Assembly (NCBI GenBank): GCA_021432635.1
Contig: MU270029.1
Coordinates: 1,032,844-1,096,843, forward strand
Origin: Thozetella sp. PMI_491
Lineage: Eukaryota; Ascomycota; Sordariomycetes; Chaetosphaeriales; Chaetosphaeriaceae
Direction of reading: 5' to 3'
DNA: 64,000 nt
Shown here: in pieces, positions 8,986-20,138 of the stretch
Layout of the letters: every line of letters starts with the position of its first letter
How positions within the stretch are numbered: position 1 is the first letter of the stretch
Translations under genes and position numbers: made by a program
The notes under the pieces: model-generated
What the model was told of the DNA's origin: nothing
What the model saw: the letters and a program-made list of their open reading frames with translations, nothing else
Databases searched by the model: none

Positions 8986-11843
8986 ATGTCGCGGCGTGAC
9001 GTGACGACCGATATGAAAAGCGACGACCAGACCGGCGTCGACCGCTTCCGCAGGCCCACAGCCTACCATGATTCACAAGGCTACGGCTACGGGCCACCTG
9101 TGCCTGCAGGTTGGAAGGATGTTGACCGCACCGTGGTTCAAAAGAGGACCCGGGACCTGGACAATAAACCGAGAGGCGACTACTATTACTCGAGGGCGGT
9201 AGACCGTTCTTCTGCGCAGGCTGAACGAACCGCGGCAACCCCGCCGACAGGCGCCCCTATAATCATTAACAACTTTATATATAACGGGGATTCGGGATCG
9301 GAAGGCTCTAGTGAATTGGATTCCGAAGACTCTGGCTATTCGGATGAGAATGCGCAAAGTCGTGCGCGGCGGGAGCTGTCACCTGAACGGGTTCGGGTGG
9401 TTCAAAACACACGAGAGAGGTTATCGCCTGAAATCCAGAGGGATAGAGCACGATCACCCATGCAGCCCCATGTTATGCCAGCCGCTGCGAGACCAGGCGC
9501 TAGCAACCCACCGATCATCATCAATAATCGCATCTATAACGATCAATCTGATTCCGAGGAAGGGCTAGCTCGAGCTCGTCGAAAGACGAAATCCACGGAG
9601 CGATCTAACAGGTCAGCCGAAGAGATTGAGAAGAATCGCGCCTCACCAAAACGTGACCAGCGTAACGAGCCTCTGACTGTACGTCTGGATCCTCTGTCAG
9701 CTCAGGATGTGACGGTTCACGTGGAACTCGAGAGTGCCGATGATATAGAAGCTCCACTCGAGGAGTTTGCAAGGTTGAGAAGGCTCGGCCATTATCACGA
9801 AGCCATCGAGTACTTCCACGCGCATCTACATCACTTCATCGACAATAGATATGTCTTGATCCAGTACGGCGAGTGTTTGTTTGACATGAAAGACTACAAG
9901 ACGCTTGCGAAACTCTCCGAGACGTACCCAGGCGATCCCCATGGCAACACTGTCCAAATAGCCTGGCACCATCTCCTCTGTCATGCCGCTTTTACCAGCG
10001 GGATGGACATGCCAGGGCTATCAGATATAAGGCACCCCATCGAAGAGATTGTATTTGAACATGAGAACTGGTCTGATATGTCGTCTACGGAAGTATGTTC
10101 TCCTGTATCATTGTTAATAGTTTTGGTGTATATCTAACTTTGTCTAAGATTCAAGCCTTGATTCATGCGGCCAACCTCCGAGAACGCGTGACTAACCCCG
10201 AGCATAAAGTCCAATGGCAGAATCTGCACAAGCGGCTTCTACTAGACGGCAGGATATGGGAGTTGAAGGATGTTCTGTGGAGTTTGGTCCAAAGCTGCGG
10301 AATTAGAGTGGCCCTCAGCCTGGTTTTGGGAGAAGAGTCATGGGAGGCATCCTTCCTGGACATGGTTGAGAGAATACATCAAGATTTGGCCACTGACGAC
10401 CTAGACGAAGTCAACTCGCCAGCCCTGGTTGAGATATTCTCGATCCTTGCGATGGAACTGATGAACGAGAAAAACAACTACAGATCGGCACTGGCGTCTC
10501 TGAAAGTCAGTCATGGGCAGGCACAGAAGCTAGCGCTTCAAGATCCGCGCAATCTCAAGACGCGACCGTACCTCTTATGGTTGATGGCGCAGGCGACATT
10601 TCAGCAATACAAGAACCCGAAACTCAACAGCTACTTCTCGCTCGAGAGTCACCTTGAACAGCTGCCTGGGACGACCACGAGAAGATATCATGGCACCCAG
10701 TTCACGCTCATTTACGCACCCAAGGAAGATGAGTATCCTGGATGGCACCCAGACCCCGCAAATACGTCCAGGAAGGTGGAAGCCACGTTTCAAGCGGTCA
10801 AGATGATCGCAGAAGACTTGGGGGATGTCTCACTCCAGGTCGACTGTCTACAACAGCTGATATACAGCTCTCCACATCCAGAGCAACTTGTTGAGGAACT
10901 TAACGGCCTATGGTCATCCTCGGGGAGCTTTGAGATGTCGTTGGCATTACAGGTGTCTCGTTACATATTTGCGAACACCCCATCGGCGCGGGAGGAACTT
11001 CGCCGAGATCTCCTAATCGCTGGAGATTTTCCGTACCTTGGTTCTCTGAGCTATGCGCATGATATGGTCCTACGGGCACTGTCTACCAGGCCCAACCAGA
11101 AGGCAATATATATGGCGCGTGCGCAGGAGAGGAATTCCCGGGCTGACAGCCCTGCTCCAGCAGCAGAGCCACGAGCAACAGAGTCGTCGAATTACGGCCG
11201 GCCTACTACTATTCAACCTAATACTTCTCCAAGCGCTGCAGTTAGGTATAATCCAAACGATTATCAATCACCAGCGAAGTACGACGAGGAATCCAACCGA
11301 AAGAAACCCGGCGCCAAGAAAACCACGCCGCGGCGAGTCAACTTCTCAGATCCAGTGCAATTCGAAAGAGAAAGGCACGCCATAGAAGCACCCCCAAGCC
11401 CACAGGAATCAAACTTGCACGAAGAAGACCACGAAGAAGAACGCCGCGAGGAAGAATACTATCACATAGTAGACTCGGAGACGCCGGAAGTCGATTCGCG
11501 GCTTAATCGTTCTCCGCTCAGGGAGTGGCTAGATGATCAGCGGGAACCACCAGATACGCCAGCGCTAGACGACGATACCCCCCAAGATCACGACGGAGAC
11601 GTTGGTGAATACCAGGAAAAAGACAACGAGTCTGATGCCTCTGATGTTGAGCAAAACGTGCCTGTCAAGGAAGCTGTTCAGACTCAAGAACCGCCAATAG
11701 AACCTGTTCCTCTCCAGGCCAGAGTGGACAGCGACGAGGGTGGCGAGCAAGAAGTTCGCAGTGGGAAACATGACGAGGGATCTTCAGGCTCGGAGATGGC
11801 AGATCTCCCTGGACGAAGACGGCCATATAGTGACTTTACATAG
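8986..11843 (+). CDS. Large TPR-like protein with disordered ends
   Basis: Exons 8986-10092 and 10149-11843 join in phase 0 (GTATGT...CTAAG, 56 bases) to give 933 residues. Residues 1-235 are polar and probably disordered and contain a hydrophobic/Asn motif twice: PIIINNFIYN at 91-100 and PIIINNRIYN at 176-185, each followed by an acidic Ser/Asp/Glu run. Residues of about 255-700 look alpha-helical, with TPR-like helices (for example RLGHYHEAIEYFHAHL and YGECLFDMKDYKTLAKL). The last 200 residues are again charged and disordered, rich in Glu, Asp, Arg and Pro. The helical core suggests a protein-interaction scaffold. The duplicated motif might be a self-assembly signal, which is inference only. 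It is divergent from the gene at 6939-8543. Confidence 0.75.
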
Positions 11844-12687
11844 TCACCGCTGTTATTCCATGGTGGAGTGCAGCAGGAGGAATGAGATATTGAAGGCATG
11901 CTTCGTTCAAGTCAGCGTAGCGGCCCGGTTCCAACCGAGCCGGTACTGCTCCATCCAGCCATTAGAGTAGCGTAGACGTAATGCGTCAGAAACATCAGGA
12001 AACTCTGATCAAATCCAATGACTACAGGGTATCCACCATACCAGCGCCAGTGACAATTCCCCAAATGTAGAATTTGCTTGCTCTTCCAATGGTGGGAGTG
12101 AGCAGAATTCAAAAGCGAAATACATGACTGCCAAAAGATCTTCCTCTCATAGTCATGCTAACATTTCAGATCCCCAGATCCAATACATTTATGAGCTATT
12201 TTTGGCTAAGCATCTTCGCATATCGGTGTAAAACTAAGATGCTGAAGGATGTGGCGAAGGCCCATACTGAGACCTGAGCGCCCACCCGGAATCGCAAGGG
12301 TGCTCTCCTGGTCTATGTGAAGCATTTCCGTAGTTACGGAAAAAGAAGATTCGGCATGACTCGTGCCCCTGTTGAGATGAACAGCCCGGCGTTCCCGCTG
12401 GAAAGGAGACCCCTGATTTTTCTACTGTCTGCAACCTTGGCGAAAGTTTATTTCTTCGCCCGGCATCGCCGGGCGAGCCTCAGCCTCATTGCCCTGGAAT
12501 TTTTAACAGCAATTTCCATCCGACTCATGGCATGATTTATATAAAAATCCAGGTATGGCTCTTATCTAGATGGTGGTAATGTACAGCATTCCACTCTCCC
12601 TCCATATTCACTCATACGAGGACATTCGCTCGTTTTCCATTCGTCCCTACCCTAGTACTTCTTTTGCAAGCCATAAACAAGTAAATT
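11844..12687. other. Intergenic region upstream of secreted hydrolase
   Basis: About 840 bases with no supportable gene; only short ORFs occur. A TATA-like element lies near its right end and is listed separately. Confidence 0.4.
12536..12548 (+). promoter_or_regulatory. TATA-like element upstream of hydrolase gene
   Basis: The sequence TTTATATAAAAAT begins about 150 bases before the hydrolase ATG at 12688. The spacing fits a TATA box with a leader of roughly 100 bases. Assignment is by motif only. Confidence 0.4.
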
Positions 12688-13560
12688 ATGCATCTAACTG
12701 CTGCTACTACACTGGCCTTGGGTGTCTCTCTCGCTCATGCTTCTCCTCTCTCTAGGCAGTCTATCCCGATCTGGGAGACACTTCCGCCCACTCCAGCTCT
12801 GCCCAGTCCTATCACCAACAACACAACTCCCATCCATGGCGTGAAGTTATGGATGCAGGAGTACAACCAAGAAGCTGGCGGAACGCCTGTTGTGATGATT
12901 GCCGGAGGTCTCGGATACTCCGCTTATTTTGGCGACGTTATTAGCCGGCTTATCGAGAACAAGCACTTTGTCATAGCAGTAGATCGTCGCGGCCACGGCC
13001 GAAGCACCTACAACTTAGGCGATATCTTTACGTATGACATGTTCGCTGGAGACACATTTGACTTGTTGAAAGCCAAGGGCATCGACGAGTTTAATGTTGT
13101 GGGCTGGTCGGACGGCGGCATCACAACTCTTGCTGCCCTTATGAACTCCACGATCAGCCCCTCCATCAAGAAGGCGTTCGTATTTGGCGCGAGCGCGAAG
13201 CCCGACGACACGAACTCGACCTTCTCCAGCACGGCCATCTTCAACACCTTCGTCACGCGGTGCGCCTCCGAGTATGCCACTCTACAGCCGACCGCGAATT
13301 TCACCGACTTCGCCACCAAGGTCAGCACGCTCGAGTCAACTTTGCCTCAGTTCAGCGACGAGAATCTTGCTGGCCTGGATGGGAACAAGATTACTATCGC
13401 AGGCGCAGAGCACGACGAGGCGGTGAACTTGGATGTGGCGGCGATGCTCAACAGCAAGATTAAGGGCAGTAAGTTAGTCACGCTAACTGGTGTGAGCCAC
13501 TTTGCGCCACTCCAGGACCCCGATAGTTTCACCAAGGCTATAGAAGAATCATTAGCTTGA
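12688..13560 (+). CDS. Secreted alpha/beta-fold hydrolase
   Basis: An intronless 290-residue gene. Residues 1-18 form a signal peptide (MHLTAATTLALGVSLAHA), so the enzyme is probably secreted. The alpha/beta-hydrolase core follows: an oxyanion-loop-like segment VVMIAGGLG (68-76), the DRRGHGRS turn (99-106), and the nucleophile elbow GWSDGG (139-144) with Ser141 as likely nucleophile. The catalytic His is probably His271 in GVSHFAPL, and the acid lies near GAEHDE (239-244). Several NxT/NxS sites (NNTT, NST, NFT) are likely N-glycosylated. The arrangement resembles 3-oxoadipate enol-lactonase-like or haloperoxidase-like esterases; the substrate cannot be told from sequence. A secreted form with this fold suggests ester or lactone hydrolysis outside the cell. 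Confidence 0.86.
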   Translation: MHLTAATTLALGVSLAHASPLSRQSIPIWETLPPTPALPSPITNNTTPIHGVKLWMQEYNQEAGGTPVVMIAGGLGYSAYFGDVISRLIENKHFVIAVDRRGHGRSTYNLGDIFTYDMFAGDTFDLLKAKGIDEFNVVGWSDGGITTLAALMNSTISPSIKKAFVFGASAKPDDTNSTFSSTAIFNTFVTRCASEYATLQPTANFTDFATKVSTLESTLPQFSDENLAGLDGNKITIAGAEHDEAVNLDVAAMLNSKIKGSKLVTLTGVSHFAPLQDPDSFTKAIEESLA

Positions 13561-14502
13561 TCGCTATATGTTAAGATCTCGTTTATATATTATCATGAGC
13601 TATTCAAATTTTATTCCCTCCCGTCTTCTTCGTTTCATGCAGCCCGGCAACGTCTCGAGGATGTATATTTTGTGGTTTCTGTTAGTTAAAGTAAGGCAAA
13701 GGAGTAACTGGGCCTTAAATTACCAAGATAGCGAGGGGTACCGAATCGAACGAAAAGACCCAAGCAGTTTTCAACGCCTTTACTATGGAGCGAAACCCTC
13801 CTGGCTTGCGAAGGTCAATTTCAGGCCATCGTCTTGCCACATCATTTCCACATGTGTGGCAGTAAATTCGGGAACTTCTTCTCCTTTCCATTAAGATTAC
13901 AAGAAGGAGGGAAATAAAAGCAGTTTCTGCGGAGACTTGTGCTGGAGGCGGGCGACGAGAGAGTGGACAAGCAGGTGGCCGGAGAATAAAATCAACAACT
14001 GCCTCGTAAATATCTGAGTCAGACGGAAGTACCTTAAATTACAATCTGGGATGCTTTACGCGGATGATAGATGCATGGGTGGATGGATGTGGGTTCAAAG
14101 CCTCGTTCATGCTACATTCGGCCCCCAGCCGCCATTATCCCCATGCAGTCAGCAATATCCTGAGGATGTCGAGCTCACAAGTCTTGGCAGCGACAACAAG
14201 AGATTTGTAGCAGCACAACCATCACTTGATTCTAAGCCTTCAGTACGGCGGAATAGTCACGGTAGACCATTCCAGTCATAGGATGAGTATGAATCTGAAA
14301 GATATCAAGGATCCTGTTTGTCCCTGCAGTCCAGAGGCGCTAAAAGAACCTCGTACTTGCAGCATTTGATGTGGCTTTGGCCCATCAGCGTGCCAAATAT
14401 TCTCCTAAAATGGCCTTGGAACTGACCTGACCTCTTACAGGGTACTCCTGAGAAAATATTATTCTCCTAGAGACAATGAGGCCATGGATATCTCGAGTTG
14501 GG
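13561..14502. other. Intergenic region between convergent genes
   Basis: About 940 bases between the 3' ends of the hydrolase gene and the minus-strand transcription factor gene. Short ORFs only, for example at 13568-13894 and 14051-14281, without recognisable content. Confidence 0.4.
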
Positions 14503-17341
14503 CTATGCTAAGTGCATGGTTGGTATTTCCCCTTGCCCAAGTTGCCCAAAGCTCCTGGCAATCGCATGGCTTATTCCTTTCCATGCGGTTTGGGCACGCA
14601 AAGTCCGCTGCACCTCTCTAAGGAAGCGTATACAGCAGTCGGAACCGTCCAAGACACCAACGCCGGTTAGGTGAACGTCGACATCCGCCCCGGCCCGTAT
14701 CCATTCCTCCACATCCGATCTCTCCTGCAGCTTGTCGAGGCGGACCATGGGCCGTTTGCTGCTGTGTGCCTCATTGTGGTCTTGCTCCTGTGATGTTTGT
14801 GCAGCGGGGGCACGAATTTGGTCGTACACCCAGATGTAGCACGTCGCAAGGCAGAGATTGAGCGTGTCATAGCACGCAAAGTGCCTGGTATTACGCGTAG
14901 TGGCAAAGATGCAGGCAGCGTGCCAGAGGCACTTGCGGGCGATGGGGCCACTCCGGTGAAAGAACACCCTTAGCTTCGCTTTGCATCGCTCGGCTTCGAT
15001 CTCATCGGTTTTCCACCCAGTCGCTGCAAACAATGTTCTCAGTGGGACATGCCTCAGTATTGCGAGTACGTGAACAGTGGTGTCAACCTCCCGGCTTGCT
15101 CCGGAGCTAAATGGTGCCTCAATACCGCGGTATACCATGGAGTTGATGGCTTCGTCTAGCAATGCACTCTCAGCGCCTAGAGAACTGAGGCCTGTGGGCG
15201 GTAAGTCAGCGGATGCTTCCGTTCTAGCATAGTGGGCTATTCCCAGCCTAGATGCAACGAGCGATCTCAGGAGCGGTGAATAGCGCAGCTGGTGCTGGAG
15301 GCGTCTCTCGTCCGCAAATAGCTCTACCACACCTATCTTGTATACAAAGGGTTCGAAGCCCGGTGTATCTGGTTGAGGTGGGCGTGCACTGCGTCCGAGA
15401 GGCTGAACTGAGATGCCAGAAGATGTGCGTTAGTTCGATCGTCTTCGGCGTAAGAGAAATCGGACTTACTAAGGGACGCTTTGCGCTGCAATCTCCATTG
15501 CTCCTCACTAACGCAGCGCCATAGAACGTCTGGACACGGCAGCCTCTGCGAGAGATCTGCGAGGTTGAAGAGAGTCGGCAACTCCATGAATGTCGAACCT
15601 ACACACTCGAACACTATCACAGCAGTCAGCTCCCTTCGAATACCAACAAAATAGGACCGACTAGCATACTGTAAATACAGTGCAGCAAGCGTGTATCTTC
15701 TTCTGCAGACAGCCAACGGTGCCATTCATAGTCATGGTCAAGCTGATTTGGATTAGGCTCGTCTGGGCCTTTCCTAGCTGCCAGATCTCGACACATGGTG
15801 GCTAATATGCTCCGCTCGTATTGTAGTATTGTCTTGTGGTTCTTCGATCCCGAATACATCAAACCGATATGCCGCAATAATAACGCTTGCATCAGTGCCG
15901 GATCAACAATATTGTACCGGGTCGAAATCTGGTGTATTTTTAGCAGGCAAGCCGAATTAGAAAGACCCGAGCAGAGCATACTCTATCGTCTATGGCTCGT
16001 TCAAGAAGTTCATATAATACAGAGCCGTGCGCATGCGCGTTATCGATCTTGGAATACTCGCTTCCAATGGTTGCCATTCCTAGCAGTCGGAGCCAGTCCG
16101 GCTCGGGAGTGTCGACCCGAGTGGGGTGTAGAAATGGAAATTGATGGTCAAAATACTCAAAGTATAGCTCGATAAACGCGTGGAAGACACGCAAGTTAAT
16201 AAAAGAAGAGTGTTCACACTGTCTCTGATCGTCGTAGAAGAGCTGTATGGCCTCAAATGCTACTGTTGGTATGCAATGCACGTGGCCAAACATCTCTGCC
16301 CTTGCCTCCTGGATGTCTTCACGTCGAAGCTGAGGAAACTCAGAGCAAGGTGTATTTTGTCTGCTGCGATGCCTAAAATCATGGCGTGGGCTTGGGCGAG
16401 GGAGGCTATGATGTCCATCTTCTGCCGTTCCGACGGATACTGGCTTACTCGGAATAGGGCATTCTGGCGTCTCGCTATCGATTTGCAAGAAACTCGGGGG
16501 CAGGGCACTAGCCTCGATATCTTCCATCATCGACAAAAACGGAAAGTTGGCCGTCGTTGGCTCGAGTGGGTTAAAAAGCGATAATCCACTCATCTCCTCG
16601 TCTCCACCTCCCATGCCCATGTCCCACAGAGCGTCAACCTGCCAGGTCGCGTGGCTGAACGGAGGCGTGAACGGCTGAGGGGGGCATGTTGTATCGTCTG
16701 GCTCGCTTGCCAAGGGATCGACACCCGCATGCCACGGCAGGCCGTGTACAGACTGCATGGGCGTGGCAAGCTCGGGTGAGGTTGGTGACTGAGCTGTTCT
16801 AACTATATCTCGCGAGGGTGGGCGGCGTGTGCTGAGGGGGTCTGGTTCGAGCGGTGCCGACGCGATGGCTATACTACTGGTGAACGACGCGGTGTCCTCC
16901 TCAGTTTGGGGGGAGATTGGCCCCTTCCGAAATGACTTTGACTCCTTGTATCGACAGGTGGAACGCCTTTGTAGGCACCGCGAACAGGGGCTCCCCCCTT
17001 CGCATCGTTGCTTGAGTCTGGCACAGGGGATACACGCCTGAGGGCAGCGGCGCGTCGGCTCTGGCCCTTGACCATTTTGTTGGTGTAGGGTTCGGTGTCG
17101 TTGGAGTGTATCGCTTTGCGAGGATGTTAGCAGTGACTGCACAAGGAAGCTGGTTACGGGCGGCTAGTCTTGCTAGCCAGGATAGAGACTGTAATTACCT
17201 CCTTGCAAACGTCTTTGAGCACAAGGCACAGCGAAATGGTCTCGATCCGGAATGCCGAAGAAGGTGGCGGTCGCGGTGCTCTCTTCTTTGGAACGTCTTG
17301 CCGCAGTGATGGCAGGAGAGGTTCACTGGCGCATCCTCCAT
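14503..17341 (-). CDS. Transcription factor with C2H2 fingers plus Zn2Cys6 cluster
   Basis: Exons (minus) 17341-17199, 17113-15982, 15928-15670, 15613-15470 and 15407-14503 give 860 residues with every join in frame. Two C2H2 zinc fingers occupy residues 10-30 (C10, C13, H26, H30) and 38-58 (C38, C41, H54, H58; KTFARSDTLQRH). A Zn2Cys6 binuclear cluster follows directly, with C75, C78, C85, C91, C94 and C101. Downstream is the fungal-specific transcription factor middle region, seen in segments such as YFEYFDHQFPFLHP and ALLLRHIGLMYSG. The open frame extends upstream only through GTG, so ATG 17341 is the start; it lies 30 bases before the first finger. Proteins combining both DNA-binding types are a known fungal class. 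It is divergent from the metallo-beta-lactamase gene at 18339 and is a candidate local regulator of that gene and the monooxygenase. Confidence 0.9.
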
Positions 17342-18338
17342 GACGCGCAAGAGAAGGGTATTGCAAGCGAGCCTCCTGTGCCCGTCCCTCGGCCTCGTTA
17401 AAACTAACCACGCCACACTGCGGGTGGCTATGGAAGGGTCCGTCTTGTGGACGTGTACGATGTTATTTCTCCCATGCGCGTGACCGGCCAGCTGACAGGC
17501 CGGAGGAGGGGAGTCGAGGCGTTCGGGGAGGAGCTGCTGGGTCCAAAGTTTGCTTTTCGACGATCAGGTGTCTCCAAATTGGAAACAAACCGCGGGGTCT
17601 GGCGTTTCGACCCACTTAAAGGGCAGCTAAGCTCATAGCTCTCTCCCTAGCCCACTCTCAACTCGATTCTAAGAACCGATCTGACCGCATCTTGGAACTT
17701 TCAACTGCTGAGGTCGCTGTTGGTAATATCGTGCATTGAGGCGCCATGGACGTGGCGTTATGTCTGGCATCATCTGCCGTGCGTGTAGAGAGTGCGGATC
17801 ACACGGCAAACCCGATCTTATTAGCTACCCTGAAAGGGCACGCAAAGGTGAAGTGGTGGTATGATGCTAGCTCTAGCTTATTTTTGGGGCGCACTGTTTT
17901 CTTCGTAGATGTCGCTGCTCTATGCAAGCGCGGACCAACGAGCTATTTACGGAGCCTGCTCTCTACGATCCATCCTGAGTCACCTTTTCGCGCTCAGGTT
18001 TGACTAATTAGAGGCCAACGACATGGAAGCTCAGGTTGACTGCAGACTCAGACCAAACGAAACGGACCAGCGGCGGGGAGCCGAACGGGAACATTAAAGT
18101 CACCCCGCCGGCATCTCGAATTGCTTAGCTCTCCGCAAAAGCCGTGGTGGGGCTATCCCGGCCCCACTCTTCACTAAACGAGAGTATGCCCCAGTTCGGC
18201 CCCTCCTCGTTGGCAGCCCGACTCTATTGCTACCCGTACGTAGAAATATGCAGTACATGGGGAAATCTTATCTTGCATCGATCCCGGAAGATAAAGAGTC
18301 TCTCAAAAGTAATTACATTGAGGAACAGCCTGGTGAAT
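17342..18338. promoter_or_regulatory. Divergent promoter region of regulator and MBL gene
   Basis: About 1 kb separates the ATG of the minus-strand transcription factor from that of the plus-strand metallo-beta-lactamase gene. The spacer has no convincing ORF. A regulator and a putative target sharing a promoter region is a common layout in fungal gene clusters. No binding site could be defined by eye. Confidence 0.4.
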
Positions 18339-19532
18339 ATGGAGGGAACGACTCTGGAATGGTTTGGTTCGTATAATTCCCGGCCGGCAGCTCGATACCT
18401 GCGCTGACCTCGACAGGAGCAACAACTTTCCGGCTCCGAAGCAGAGGGATAACAATATTTCTTGATACTTGGCTTGAGAGACCCTCGGTTATGCCAAAGT
18501 ACCTTTCCATCGACGAAGTGATTGAGGCCGATTACATCTTTATATCTCATGCCCATTTTGACCAGTGCGTTTACCACCACTGCAGAAGGCTTGTGAGGTT
18601 GTAGCGCGGACTAACTATGAGCAGTCTTCCCGGGGCTGACCGTATCGCGATCAAGACCGGTGCCACCGTGATTGCAAATTGTGAGGCTATTAACTGCCTC
18701 CGAAATGCAGGTGTGCCCGAAGATCAGCTTCTGCCGGTAGCAGGTGGCGAGCGAATCCCTCTCTTCACCCGTGAGATCTGGGACAAGGCCCGGCAGGGTG
18801 AAATCCCAACAGCGCCGGGTCCACCAGGCGGTGTCGTATTCCCTGAGCACTCTTTCGCAGCATTCTCGGTACACGTGTGGCCGTCACTGCACTGTTTGAT
18901 GCCACAGGGTCATCCCGAGGTAATCGATACGGGCGAAGTTTACACTGGCGAGGCCCACCCGTATGTGTGCACTTTGGATATCACATTTGGGATGAAGCAC
19001 GGCCTTCTAAAGATAGGCGAGCATATGCCGCCGGAGAAAATGAACGACGGCATACGCTCGTTCGCGAAGTATGTCGGCGACCGAACGCGGAACGTGTTTT
19101 CACACTGCGATGGCGGCCAGCTAATGTTTAATTTTATCTTTGATGGGAAGGCGCTGCTGTGGAGTGCGCACCTTGGTGCCTACGAGGGTATTATGCGAGA
19201 CATGCAGCCGAAGCCCGATATCGCGATTCTGGGGATCGCCGGGCGCGCAAACTTGAATGGCAGACCTTTCGACGGGTCTGCCGCAGAGTTTGCCCTCAAA
19301 GAGGTAGGATGGCTCGGGGAGCCAGGGAACATCATATGGTGCCTGCATGACGAGAGGTAGTCTCTATCGCCCGTACGAATTGGCCATACATCTCACTAAC
19401 TCCGTCATGTCTTACAGTTGCATCCCGCCATATAGAATCGACACCGCTGCTGCAACCGGGTTGGTGGAGAAGGAGACGCGGTCCCGCGTCATGACATTGG
19501 AGCATGCAAAGTTTATTACTTTAGATATCTAG
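18339..19532 (+). CDS. Metallo-beta-lactamase-fold hydrolase
   Basis: Exons 18339-18366, 18417-18564, 18625-19356 and 19418-19532 give 340 residues. The short first exon encodes MEGTTLEWFG and joins to ATTFRLRSRG, an N-terminal beta hairpin typical of UlaG-like members. The metal-binding motif HAHFDH (residues 54-59) is split by intron 2, and LPGADR follows directly. Further His/Asp-containing motifs (HCDGGQ, SAHLGAYE) probably complete the metal site. The superfamily hydrolyses lactones, thioesters, phosphoesters and other bonds; the substrate here is unknown. There is no signal peptide, so it is probably cytosolic. It lies between a divergent transcription factor and a downstream FAD monooxygenase on the same strand, which suggests joint work on an aromatic or lactone compound; that is inference. 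Confidence 0.87.
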
Positions 19533-20138
19533 TTCTTCACTAAGTAGGTAAAGACGCTCGTTTCTCACCAACAGCTAGCCATTCTATAGCATTCTCCAAT
19601 GTCCATAAAAGCTTCGCCAAGTGTGGTGTTCAAAGTAGAGAAAATCGTGCACGGCCCACTGCCATGCCGAGGGAGCATTCTAGCCTACCTGGGCTCTTCA
19701 TGCTGAACCCCACACCCCGCCGGCAACTCTACATTCGGGCGATAGTTACTTCGTATCATCATTCCTTGCTAACATTTCCCGGGTCAGGAGCTCCCGCAAG
19801 GATGCCGCGTTGGTCTTCTCCACAGGAGCCGGAAATTGCTTTCTTTCTCCGTAGAGCCCGCCGGATGCTCTTTTGCTCCATTCAGCTGCTCTAGGCGGCA
19901 TAACCGACGGAGAATCCTGCGTAGGTAACGTCGCGGAGTCTAATTCTTTCGTATCTACCGTAGATAGGCAGGCATCTCAAAAAAACTAAATAAAACGAGC
20001 CTCCGGTGTCTCCCGTGTGTCTACTGGGACCACCCTACCTTTAGCCAATATCGTACAGTATCCTGGGTTTCTCATCATTTTCCAGGCGCTAACCATATCG
20101 ACTCCCAACAAAAGTGGCCGACCCATACAGCCCTCAGG
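19533..20138. other. Intergenic region upstream of monooxygenase
   Basis: About 600 bases between two plus-strand genes, holding the MBL 3' region and the monooxygenase promoter. No ORF could be supported. Confidence 0.4.
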
